The notes below the pieces were generated by a model. It searched no databases. It was not told the origin of the DNA and saw only the letters and a program-made list of their open reading frames with translations. 64,000 nt of DNA from the NCBI RefSeq assembly GCF_000380485.1, contig NZ_AQYG01000051.1, forward strand, positions 310,001 through 374,000, given 5' to 3'. Shown piece by piece: positions 1-7,112 of this stretch. This DNA is from Jongsikchunia kroppenstedtii DSM 45133. GTDB taxonomy: Bacteria > Actinomycetota > Actinomycetes > Mycobacteriales > Mycobacteriaceae. Both the position numbers and the translations under genes were made by a program. Position 1 is the first letter of the stretch. Every line of letters starts with the position of its first letter.

Positions 1-544
1 TGGCCGGCAGCTCCGTAACCGCCTGCACCGTACCGGTTTCGGCGGCGACCCGGTTGCCGCAGGCATTGTCCGGATCGACATGGGCGCCGGCCCGCTGCGC
101 CCACATCGTCCCCGCGCTGTAGTAGGTGACCATATCCACCTGCTGTTCACGGGCTTTCGTGTCGAACAGCGATCGCATCACAATGTCGAACCGGCCATCC
201 GCGACACTGGGCAACAGGTCCGCGAAGGGTGCCTGACGGTAATCGACCCGCAGCCCGAGGTCCTTCGCGATCGCGTTGACCACGTCCACGTCGAATCCGA
301 CGAGTCCGCCTCGGGGGTCGAGGAATTCGTTGGGCGCATAAGGGGTGTTCGTGCCGACGATCAGGGTGTGCGTCTGTCCGACGCGCCCCGGCAGCGGCCG
401 CGCCGTCGTCACCCCGGTCGGCGACGTCGACGAACTCGATGCCGCGGTCGGCGTCGATGACCCGCCGCAGCCCGCGACGACCAGGCCGACGGCCATCGCG
501 ACGGACACTCCGATGACGGTTCGCCGCTTCCGCGATCGGGCCAC
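1..544 (-). CDS. Solute-binding lipoprotein of an amino-acid-type ABC transporter (partial)
   Basis: This is the N-terminal part of a family 3 extracellular solute-binding protein; the C-terminus lies beyond the window edge. The protein starts with a basic stretch and a hydrophobic segment ending in a lipobox (LVVAGC, Cys26), so it should be a lipid-anchored exported protein. The mature part reads ILVGTNTPYAPNEF-like followed by GFDVDVVNAIAKDLG and later DIVMRSLFDT, the usual start of a periplasmic-type amino-acid or glutamate-binding fold. The GTG at 544 is preferred because a purine run (GAAGGGG) sits six bases upstream; an in-frame GTG at 550 would overlap that run. The permease and ATPase are not visible here. 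The exact ligand cannot be told. Confidence 0.75.
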   Translation of the reverse strand, partial: MARSRKRRTVIGVSVAMAVGLVVAGCGGSSTPTAASSSSTSPTGVTTARPLPGRVGQTHTLIVGTNTPYAPNEFLDPRGGLVGFDVDVVNAIAKDLGLRVDYRQAPFADLLPSVADGRFDIVMRSLFDTKAREQQVDMVTYYSAGTMWAQRAGAHVDPDNACGNRVAAETGTVQAVTELPA

Positions 545-601
545 GCGCACCCCCTTCAACCACGGTCATCGTAGTCATCCGAGGCGCACCGCTATCGTCG
601 A

Positions 602-1222
602 ATGATGAGCCGCATCGACTTCGATCCCGCAGAGATCGGGCACGGTCAGTTCTATTCGCTGTTGACCTCGGTGGTCGTTCCTCGACCGATCGCCTGGGTC
701 TCGACGCGGTCGGCTGACGGAACCGACAACCTGGCGCCGCATTCCTTCTTCACGGTGTCGTCCTGCGATCCGCCGATCGTGCAGTTCACCTCGATCGGAC
801 ACAAGGATTCGCTGCGCAATGTCCAGGCCACCGGCGAGTTCGTCGTGTCCCTCGCGCCCGCGCCGCTGAAGACCGAGGTGAACGCGACGGGCACCGATTT
901 CCCTTCGGACATCAGCGAATTCGATGCCGTCGGGCTGGAGCGCGAACCCAGCTTGCGGGTCGGTCCGCCACGGGTGGCCGCGTCGCCGGTCGCGCTCGAG
1001 TGCACGCTGCAGACCATCGTCTCGTTCGGCCGGGACACGGTCGTGATGGGACGCGTCGTACACGCCGTCGTGTCGGAAACGGCACTGCGCGACGGACGTC
1101 CGGCCATCGACCTGCTCAAGCCGATCTCGCGCCTCGGCGCCAACGAGTGGGGGCATCTGGGCGAGATCGAGAAGATCAATCGAATCGCGTATCGGGATTG
1201 GCCTGGCGCCTCCCCCGAATGA
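602..1222 (+). CDS. Flavin reductase family protein (FMN-binding split barrel)
   Basis: The 206-residue protein has the typical split-barrel flavin reductase layout: a start reading VVPRPIAWVSTRS, then NLAPHSFFTVSSCDPPIVQFT, which forms the FMN pocket, and DLLKPISRLGANEW near the C-terminus. Members reduce or bind FMN with NAD(P)H, often for a partner monooxygenase. No partner oxygenase is adjacent, so the physiological role is open. There is no clear Shine-Dalgarno sequence. A TATCGT hexamer lies just before the start, and the ATG doublet at 602/605 could be read leaderless, so the exact start is uncertain by one codon. It is divergent from the solute-binding protein. Confidence 0.85.
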   Translation: MMSRIDFDPAEIGHGQFYSLLTSVVVPRPIAWVSTRSADGTDNLAPHSFFTVSSCDPPIVQFTSIGHKDSLRNVQATGEFVVSLAPAPLKTEVNATGTDFPSDISEFDAVGLEREPSLRVGPPRVAASPVALECTLQTIVSFGRDTVVMGRVVHAVVSETALRDGRPAIDLLKPISRLGANEWGHLGEIEKINRIAYRDWPGASPE

Positions 1223-1228
1223 CCTGGG

Positions 1229-1846
1229 TCAGCTGGAGCCCAGCGATCCGAAATTCACGATTCCCAGGTGCAGCGAACCGGTGTTGGTGTTGCACCCGGT
1301 GACGACGACCGATTTCGCCGGCACCCGGTCGGCGGTCTGCGGACCGTTGTTGATTCGGAACCACACGGTGTAGGTGCCGTTGGCCGACGGCGCCGGCGGA
1401 GCCGGGTTCGTGGCGGTGGAGACATCGATGGTCGCCGTCGACACGAACCCGTCGGGCTGTGCGTCGGACTTGTAGGGCACCCCGCTGCCCCAGGACGGCA
1501 CCCCGGGCCCGAGCTCGGAATGCAGCGGCGGATCGCCGATCCACCGCGCGAACGGCCAGTTCGTCCCGGTGCTGGGGACCGTCCGCCAGGGCGGGGTGAA
1601 ACTCGCCGGGTCCGATCCGTTTGCGGGCGCCGGGCCCTCCTGGTCGAACCACCAATCGGGTTGGTAGTACGGGGCATTCGTGTAGTTGGTCAGCGTGAAC
1701 TGAACCTTGCAGTGGCCGAGCGCGCTCGCCTCCAGGGCCGTGCCCTTCGTCTGCGCACCCGCGACACCGGCACCGGTCATGATCCCGGCCGCGACAGTCG
1801 CGGCCGCCACCCCGACTCCCACTGCTCTCACCGTCATTGCGGTCAT
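1229..1846 (-). CDS. Secreted protein of unknown function
   Basis: The 205-residue product begins with a clear Sec signal (MTAMTVRAVG followed by an Ala/Gly/Val-rich core ending near GAGVAGAQ). The mature part is rich in Trp, Pro, Tyr and Asn and has two cysteines, in GHCKVQF and VVTGCNTNTG, that could form one disulfide. No catalytic motif was recognised. The start at 1846 is chosen because AGGAGG lies four bases upstream; longer in-frame extensions upstream have no signal peptide and poor coding character. It lies tail-to-tail with the flavin reductase, with only six bases between the stops. The function is unknown; an Ig-like or carbohydrate-binding beta fold is possible but unproven. Confidence 0.75.
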   Translation of the reverse strand: MTAMTVRAVGVGVAAATVAAGIMTGAGVAGAQTKGTALEASALGHCKVQFTLTNYTNAPYYQPDWWFDQEGPAPANGSDPASFTPPWRTVPSTGTNWPFARWIGDPPLHSELGPGVPSWGSGVPYKSDAQPDGFVSTATIDVSTATNPAPPAPSANGTYTVWFRINNGPQTADRVPAKSVVVTGCNTNTGSLHLGIVNFGSLGSS

Positions 1847-1979
1847 GGGTCCTCCTGCGTTTTCCGGGCGGGCGAGGTACGCGCCGCTACGAACGGTACA
1901 AGAGCATTCCGCCCAGATGGCGCGTTCGCGACAAAGCGAGTGGAACCGCTGCGGCGGTTGTCCGCAATAATTCAGGGCT

Positions 1980-3818
1980 ATGGCACGCGGGTGGACATCG
2001 CAGCAGGTGCGGCCATTGATGCGGCGACTGCAGACCGCACTGCGCACCCGCTGGTTGGTCGGCGTCCGCGCCGCGGTCACGCTCGGCCTGCCGCTGCTGA
2101 TCGGAGTCGCCGTCGGCCACGCCTCGTACGGCGCGATCGCGTCGATGGGCGCCCTCGCCGGATTCTCCGTCGGCACCTCCCCGTGGGCGTACCGAGCGAA
2201 AGTAATTCCGACGGTGGGTGCCGCGACGATGGTGATCGTGCCCGTCAGCGGGCTGCTGTCGGATATCGCCTGGCTCGCGATCATCTGGGTCGGGTTCGTG
2301 GCGGTCGTGGCCAGCTATGTCTGTCTGGCCGCGCACATGGGACCGCCGCGGGAGTACCTGATCGTGCTGACCGCCTTGGCCGGCACCGGAATCCCGGTCG
2401 ACCTGGACGGCGCCCTCCGCGAGGTCTGGCTGGTCGCCGCGGGCGCGGCAACCGCGTGGTTGGTCGCGCTCGTCTTCACCCTCATCGATCCCGCGCCGTC
2501 CCCGGCCCGGCAGGCGGTCGACCAGGCGCAGGCGGCGGTCGCCGGGATCCTCCGCGCCGCCGGCACCGACGATGCGGCCCGCGCGCGACAGTCGGCGGTA
2601 TCCGCCGTGCACGCGGCCCGGGTCGCGCTGCGTCAGACCGGCAGCCGCGAGGCCGCCGATCTCGCCGGTCGTCAGGCCGCCATCGAGGTGCTGCTCGCGA
2701 CGACGCTGTCGATCTCCATCGAAAGCACCGAGCCGCTCGACCCGGCGGCGGCGAACGCGGTGCTGGCGAGTCCCGACGAACCCGCCGACACCGCCGGACT
2801 GCCCGCCCCGCTGACGACCGCCCTCGCCACCGCCCGGACGCTGAACAGGGGCTACGACGCCGAACCCGGGCCGCCCGCAACCGGTCTCGGACGACTGCTC
2901 GATGGCCTCGGTTCCCGCGACGTCGTGTTGCCGACCGCACTCCGGATCGGCGTCTCGGTGGCGATCGGCACCGCGGTCGGCCGGCTGCTCGGTCTCGAGC
3001 ACTCCTACTGGGTCGGGCTGACCTGCGCCGCCGCCCTGCAGGCGAACAACGTCACGATGCTCTTCCGGCGTTCGATGCATCGCTTCGTCGGCACCGTCAC
3101 CGGTGTCGGGCTGGCCGGCGCGGTGTTCGCGTTCAGCCCGACCGCCGCCGCGGTCGCGGTGGCGGCGACGATCGCGCAGCTGATCGCCGAGATCGTCATC
3201 GTCGCGAACTACGCGGTCGCGGTCACGTTCATCACCGTCATCGCATTGTCCGTCTACGACCTCGCCGCCCCGCACGCGCAGATCGGGTCGACCATCGATG
3301 CCCGGCTGCTCGACACCGTGATCGGCGCCGCCCTCGTCGTGATCCTTCGGATGCTGTTGTGGCCCAAGACGAACTCGACGCGGCTCCCCGCCGCTCGCGC
3401 CGACACCGTGCGATCGATCGCCGACGTGCTGCGCATCCGCTGGACCAGCGGCGACGACAACACTCATCGGGCACCCGGACTCGTGGCGGCCCAGCATCAT
3501 CTGCAGGAGCGCCTGCTGTCGCTACGCACTCTCGCCGACGACGCGACCGCCGACCGGCTGCTCACCGCCGGGTCCCGACACGATCGGGCGGTGACCCTGG
3601 CGGTCGAAGACCTCGCCGATCTCGCGCTCAGCATCCCGACGGAGCGGCCGCTCCCGGCGGCCGACCAGGTGCACGCGCAGCTCGCCCAACTGAACTCGAT
3701 CGCCGCGGCGCTGGAGGGACAGTCCGAACCACCCGGGCCGCCGAACTATCGGCTCGACGGCTTTCCGCGCACCCTGGCCGCCACCCGGGTCCTCAGTTCG
3801 GCGCTCGACGTGTCGTGA
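1980..3818 (+). CDS. FUSC family membrane protein (aromatic-acid-exporter type)
   Basis: The 612-residue protein has two clusters of hydrophobic segments (about residues 25-165 and 320-470), separated and followed by soluble Ala-rich helical regions. This doubled layout is typical of the FUSC/ArAE family, whose members export aromatic carboxylic acids or other amphipathic compounds. The second cluster carries the conserved start of the repeat (LRIGVSVAIGTAVG, then HSYWVGLTCAAALQANN). No periplasmic adaptor is encoded nearby, as expected for a Gram-positive. It is divergent from the secreted-protein gene and stands alone. The substrate cannot be predicted. Confidence 0.8.
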   Translation: MARGWTSQQVRPLMRRLQTALRTRWLVGVRAAVTLGLPLLIGVAVGHASYGAIASMGALAGFSVGTSPWAYRAKVIPTVGAATMVIVPVSGLLSDIAWLAIIWVGFVAVVASYVCLAAHMGPPREYLIVLTALAGTGIPVDLDGALREVWLVAAGAATAWLVALVFTLIDPAPSPARQAVDQAQAAVAGILRAAGTDDAARARQSAVSAVHAARVALRQTGSREAADLAGRQAAIEVLLATTLSISIESTEPLDPAAANAVLASPDEPADTAGLPAPLTTALATARTLNRGYDAEPGPPATGLGRLLDGLGSRDVVLPTALRIGVSVAIGTAVGRLLGLEHSYWVGLTCAAALQANNVTMLFRRSMHRFVGTVTGVGLAGAVFAFSPTAAAVAVAATIAQLIAEIVIVANYAVAVTFITVIALSVYDLAAPHAQIGSTIDARLLDTVIGAALVVILRMLLWPKTNSTRLPAARADTVRSIADVLRIRWTSGDDNTHRAPGLVAAQHHLQERLLSLRTLADDATADRLLTAGSRHDRAVTLAVEDLADLALSIPTERPLPAADQVHAQLAQLNSIAAALEGQSEPPGPPNYRLDGFPRTLAATRVLSSALDVS

Positions 3819-3833
3819 TTGCCGGCACCGGCA

Positions 3834-4589
3834 TCAGCGGTCGTCGGCGCGCCCCACGAACGGGAACAGTTGCCGCTCATCGGGTTCGACCGGCCCGTCG
3901 GTGACCTCCCAGCGCACGGCCGAGACCGCCGGCTCCATCGACAGCCGGCTGACCGCGGATTCCAGGAGCGAATCGTCCCGTTCGGCGGCGAGGAGCTTGG
4001 CCACGACCCGAACGCGGCCGTCATCAAGGTCGAAGGAACGCACCGACCGGAGCGCGAACTCGGGCCGGCTCACCGATTGCACCGTCAGCGCGCGTACGTG
4101 GGCTTCGGAGCTGTCGGCGGCCGTGACCTCGAACGCGTATTCGGCGGGCGGCTGCTCGCGACCCGCGGTGGACGGTTGATGATCCAGGAGTCGCGCGACG
4201 GGCCGGAGCACCAGGTTGGCGAGAACGATGGCGGCGGTGCCGAATACCGCGACCCAGTACATTCCTGCGCCGGACAGCGCGCCGACCGCGGCCGTCGCCC
4301 ACAGCGTGGCGGCGGTGTTCAGTCCGGTGATGGACGCCCCCTGCTTCATGATCACGCCGGCGCCGAGGAAGCCGATGCCGGAAACTATCTGCGCCGCAAC
4401 CCGAGTCGGGTCGGCATCATGACCGTGGATCGCGTCGGCGCCGACGATGACGAACAGTGCCGCGCCGACACTCACGAGCGCATTGGTGCGCAGTCCGGCC
4501 ATCCGCGCGCGCCACTGCCGCTCGATGCCGATCACGGCACCGAGCCCGAGACCGACGGCCACCCGCGCGATGATCTCCCAGTTGTTCAT
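3834..4589 (-). CDS. mgtC: MgtC/SapB family membrane protein
   Basis: The 251-residue protein has the MgtC/SapB N-terminal membrane domain: GLGLGAVIGIERQWR, then AGLRTNALVSVGAALF, QIVSGIGFLGAGVIMK and GLNTAATLWATAAVGAL, giving about five membrane segments. A soluble ACT-like C-terminal domain of about 90 residues follows. MgtC proteins are induced by low magnesium and support growth or virulence in low Mg. The ATG at 4589 is preferred because GGAA lies about seven bases upstream; an in-frame GTG at 4610 would add seven residues. It lies 59 bases downstream of the Nramp-related transporter on the same strand, so it probably shares the M-box-controlled transcript. Confidence 0.88.
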   Translation of the reverse strand: MNNWEIIARVAVGLGLGAVIGIERQWRARMAGLRTNALVSVGAALFVIVGADAIHGHDADPTRVAAQIVSGIGFLGAGVIMKQGASITGLNTAATLWATAAVGALSGAGMYWVAVFGTAAIVLANLVLRPVARLLDHQPSTAGREQPPAEYAFEVTAADSSEAHVRALTVQSVSRPEFALRSVRSFDLDDGRVRVVAKLLAAERDDSLLESAVSRLSMEPAVSAVRWEVTDGPVEPDERQLFPFVGRADDR

Positions 4590-4648
4590 ATCGAAGTTCC
4601 GTTCTGCCACACGGCATCAGAGGGTGCATCAGGACATTGCCCCGGTCC

Positions 4649-6376
4649 TCAGGAAATTGCTTGAGCCACCTTGATTCCCACCATGACCACGGCGACGAGC
4701 AGGTAGCCGCGCAGCGCGATCATGCCGGCCGTGCGCAGGGGTGACCAGGCCGGCCGCTCGAGCGTGTCCAGCGCAGGCGTGCGCCAGGTGGCGCGTTCCT
4801 GCTCCAGCACTCGGCGATGATCTCGTCCATGCCGCGCCGACAATTCGATGTCGGCCAGTTGGTGCGGGTCGAGCCCACCCAGATCGCGGGCCGCGCCCAC
4901 CGCATCATGTTCGGCCCGGCGCCGATCCGTCCGGCGCCCGGCGAACACGATCGCCGCACCGCCGGCGACTCCCACCGCTGCCCCGCCGACGAAGAACCAC
5001 TCCAATTGCCGAGTGGTCACGTCGGGAAAGAGGGTGGCGACGGTCAGCGTCAACGACAGGAGGACCAGCGCCCACACGATCACTCCCGTGATGAGGTTCT
5101 GCACCCGCGAATTGACCCACGGCCCCAGCACCTGCCGGTCGTTGCAGAGCAGGGCGAGGAATACCGTGGCCGACGGCAGCAGCACGCCGGCCAGCGCCTG
5201 CACGGCCTGCGTCAGCAGCCCGAGCACATGGTCCGGGCTGAATGCGACCGCCGCCGAGATCCCCAGCAGCACGGCGTAGCCGACATAGAACAGCGGTGCC
5301 TGACCGACGCGCCAGTGCAGCGAATGCCGGCGGCCGAGGGTGTCGCCGACGGCGTACGAGGTGGCCAGTGCCACCGCGTTCGCCCCGATCAACGACGCGT
5401 CGAGAAGCAGGATCGCGAACAGCGCACCGGCTCCCTGCCCTGCATGCTCGGACAGCAGATGCGCTACCCGGCCGGCGTCGGTGAAGTCGCCGCCGGCGCC
5501 CCGCGGCAGTCCGAATGCGGCCGCGGCCATGATCGCGATCGCGCCGGCCATCACCACCACGATCCCCACGCAGAGGTCGATACGTTCGTACTTGATCCAC
5601 TGCGGCGTCAGCCGCTTGTCGACGACGTTCGACTGCTGGAAGAACAGCTGCCAGGGAGCCACGGTCGTGCCGACGATCGCCACGATCAGGAGCAGCAGCT
5701 CGGTGTTGAGCCCGCCGGGGAACGACGGCACCAGACCGCTCGCGGCGTCGTGCACCGATGGATGCACCATGAACGCCAGCGGGAACATCACGATGTTGAC
5801 GGCGATGAGCCCGAACAGGAAACGCTCCCAGCGCCGGAACGAGCCGCCGGCGACGACGGCGAACAGCAGCACCGCGGCCAACGGGATCGAGATCGCCCGC
5901 GGGACACCGAAATAGCTGAGGGCCAGCGACACCCCGATGAATTCCGTGACGATCGTCAGCGCGTTGACGATCAGCAGATCGCCGACGCTGAACGCGCCCC
6001 AGAACTTGCCGAACCGGCTGAAGATCAGCTTCGCGTGGCCCACGCCGGTGACGGCGCCGAGCCGCACCACCATCTCCTGGTTCACGTAGAGCACGGGGAT
6101 CAGCAGCACCAGCGTCCACAGCAGCGCCATGCCGTAGTTCTGGCCGGCCTGCGCGTACGTCGCGACACCGCCGGCATCGTTGTCCCCGACCATGACGATG
6201 AGCCCGGGGCCGATCACCACCAGCAGCATGCGGAGCCGCTGCCAGGGCGACCGACCGGTGGTGGTCTCGCCGACCCGGATGGTGCCGAGGGCGCCCTCGA
6301 TGTCACCGACGTGCGCGACATCCAGCACCGCGCCGGGCGCCTGATTCTTACGGGGATCGCTCTTGAAACGGGCCAT
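4649..6376 (-). CDS. Nramp-related divalent-metal (probably Mg2+) transporter
   Basis: The 575-residue protein has the Nramp fold with about eleven hydrophobic segments after a 50-residue soluble N-terminus. The first membrane helix carries GDNDAGG (residues 64-70) instead of the DPGN of canonical Mn/Fe Nramp proteins. The sixth carries GTTVAPW (236-242), which lacks the metal-binding methionine of the usual M-P-H motif. Loss of that methionine is the known hallmark of the Nramp-related magnesium transporters (NRMT). This reading is supported by the M-box magnesium riboswitch upstream and mgtC downstream. A C-terminal soluble tail (about residues 480-545) precedes a last hydrophobic stretch. 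GAGGAC about eight bases upstream supports the start. Substrate assignment is inferred from motifs and context. Confidence 0.88.
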   Translation of the reverse strand: MARFKSDPRKNQAPGAVLDVAHVGDIEGALGTIRVGETTTGRSPWQRLRMLLVVIGPGLIVMVGDNDAGGVATYAQAGQNYGMALLWTLVLLIPVLYVNQEMVVRLGAVTGVGHAKLIFSRFGKFWGAFSVGDLLIVNALTIVTEFIGVSLALSYFGVPRAISIPLAAVLLFAVVAGGSFRRWERFLFGLIAVNIVMFPLAFMVHPSVHDAASGLVPSFPGGLNTELLLLIVAIVGTTVAPWQLFFQQSNVVDKRLTPQWIKYERIDLCVGIVVVMAGAIAIMAAAAFGLPRGAGGDFTDAGRVAHLLSEHAGQGAGALFAILLLDASLIGANAVALATSYAVGDTLGRRHSLHWRVGQAPLFYVGYAVLLGISAAVAFSPDHVLGLLTQAVQALAGVLLPSATVFLALLCNDRQVLGPWVNSRVQNLITGVIVWALVLLSLTLTVATLFPDVTTRQLEWFFVGGAAVGVAGGAAIVFAGRRTDRRRAEHDAVGAARDLGGLDPHQLADIELSARHGRDHRRVLEQERATWRTPALDTLERPAWSPLRTAGMIALRGYLLVAVVMVGIKVAQAIS

Positions 6377-6477
6377 CGAATTAGTCCTCTGAATAGCTGG
6401 CGAATGTCCGCCATTCGCGTGATAAAGGCATGCCGAATTACCGCTCGCCGAGATAGTCAGACGACGTGCGGAATGGA

Positions 6478-6512
6478 ATTTTTCGGCATTGTTCGGTCCC
6501 GCCGAAAACGAC
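6478..6512 (-). other. Inverted repeat in the transporter leader
   Basis: About 100 bases upstream of the transporter start, the minus strand holds TTTTCGGC, a 13-base loop and GCCGAAAA. It lies between the small ORF at 6556-6597 and the start codon. It could be a control hairpin or simply a leader stem. A short direct repeat, ATGGGTTGA (plus strand), occurs twice just upstream between 6530 and 6560. Confidence 0.35.
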
Positions 6513-6555
6513 GGGATTGAACGGCCGAAATTATGGGTTGAAAATCATGGGTTGA

Positions 6556-6597
6556 TCAGTACCACCGGGTGCGGACATTGTGTGCGAATACGAACAT
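6556..6597 (-). CDS. Candidate 13-codon leader peptide between M-box and transporter
   Basis: On the minus strand a strong purine-rich ribosome site (AAGGGG) lies eight bases before an ATG. The ATG opens a short frame reading MFVFAHNVRTRWY and then stops. It ends about 180 bases before the transporter start and lies about 290 bases after the M-box. Good spacing, a compact frame and its place in a regulated leader make translation plausible. The peptide is aromatic and basic (RTRWY). It could mediate translation-coupled attenuation, or be a chance frame. Family membership is unknown. Confidence 0.4.
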   Translation of the reverse strand: MFVFAHNVRTRWY

Positions 6598-6657
6598 GAC
6601 GAATTCCCCTTTCGGGTGCTGCCGGTCCGCTGGCGGCCGACGGCAGCCGCTGGGGCG

Positions 6658-6768
6658 CTAAGCACTCCGACGGCGCTGTTCAGCAGCGCGAGGAACCGGG
6701 AACGACTGGTAGATCACCTGGCCGGGCAATCGACCCGGACTGGAATACGGACTGTCACCGGATGGCAT
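6658..6768 (-). CDS. Candidate 36-residue small ORF in the M-box leader
   Basis: Directly after the riboswitch region on the minus strand, AGGAGGTGGGG precedes an ATG at 6768 by about 11 bases. The frame encodes 36 residues beginning MPSGDSPYSSPGRLPGQ and ending EQRRRSA. The ribosome site is the best in this leader, although the spacing is on the long side. No homology is recognised. It may be a riboswitch-controlled small protein or a regulatory upstream ORF of the transporter. Confidence 0.35.
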   Translation of the reverse strand: MPSGDSPYSSPGRLPGQVIYQSFPVPRAAEQRRRSA

Positions 6769-6856
6769 TGGCGTCCCCACCTCCTCTCTGCCGAAGCACT
6801 CGTCGTCGAGACACGTCTCGATAGCCGCCAGGACCGGCGCGACAAGAGAGGGAGCC

Positions 6857-6877
6857 GCACCGACGCGTGCGCGGTGC
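6857..6877 (-). terminator. Hairpin following the M-box (possible expression platform)
   Basis: Just 3' of the riboswitch on the minus strand, GCACCG and CGGTGC can pair around a nine-base loop. A pyrimidine-rich stretch (CTCCCTCTCTTG) follows. This is where an M-box would place a terminator or antiterminator, but there is no clean U-tract. The assignment is tentative. Confidence 0.35.
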
Positions 6878-6884
6878 GAATGGC

Positions 6885-7048
6885 GTACCCCTCTCGTCAG
6901 GGCTTCGGCACTGCATGACGTGATCCCATTCGGGAAGCCACTTCGGATCACCCCTTAATCCGGAGAGATCTGTCCTAACCCTGGGCGTCTCTCGACGTCG
7001 TCGGATCAGTGGCCTGTATTCATGCAGGAGCCTCACCTAGCGAGGTAC
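6885..7048 (-). promoter_or_regulatory. M-box (ykoK) magnesium riboswitch
   Basis: Read on the minus strand, this stretch carries the conserved M-box blocks in order: GCTAGGTGAGGCTCCT at the 5' side, then ACGTCGAGAGACGCC, then CAGTGCCGAAGCC and TGACGAGAGGGG at the 3' side. GTACCTC at the 5' end can pair with GAGGGGTAC at the 3' end to close the P1 helix, which sets the boundaries. M-boxes bind several Mg2+ ions and shut off downstream transport genes when magnesium is ample. Here it lies about 500 bases upstream of the Nramp-related transporter and mgtC, both fitting targets. The identification is by eye against the remembered consensus. Confidence 0.88.
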
Positions 7049-7059
7049 TGACAACGACA

Positions 7060-7088
7060 AGTATGTACCTGCGCACAAACACTGTCAA
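7060..7088 (-). promoter_or_regulatory. Promoter of the M-box/transporter/mgtC transcript
   Basis: On the minus strand TTGACA (7088-7083) is separated by 17 bases from CATACT (7065-7060). A start of transcription near 7053 would place the first base just before the riboswitch P1 helix. The -35 box is a perfect match and the spacing is ideal. Confidence 0.65.
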
Positions 7089-7112
7089 CTCGGCGGTTTT
7101 CGTGTGCAGAAT

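Noticed and set aside
1268-3904. Very long plus-strand open frame overlapping the secreted protein and FUSC genes
   Set aside because: It is Arg- and Gly-rich with no recognisable motifs, the usual shadow of a GC-rich gene in another frame; the FUSC protein in the neighbouring frame has clear membrane segments.
4817-6520. Long plus-strand open frame opposite the Nramp-related gene
   Set aside because: Composition is His/Gln/Arg-rich shadow coding; the minus-strand transporter has strong motifs.
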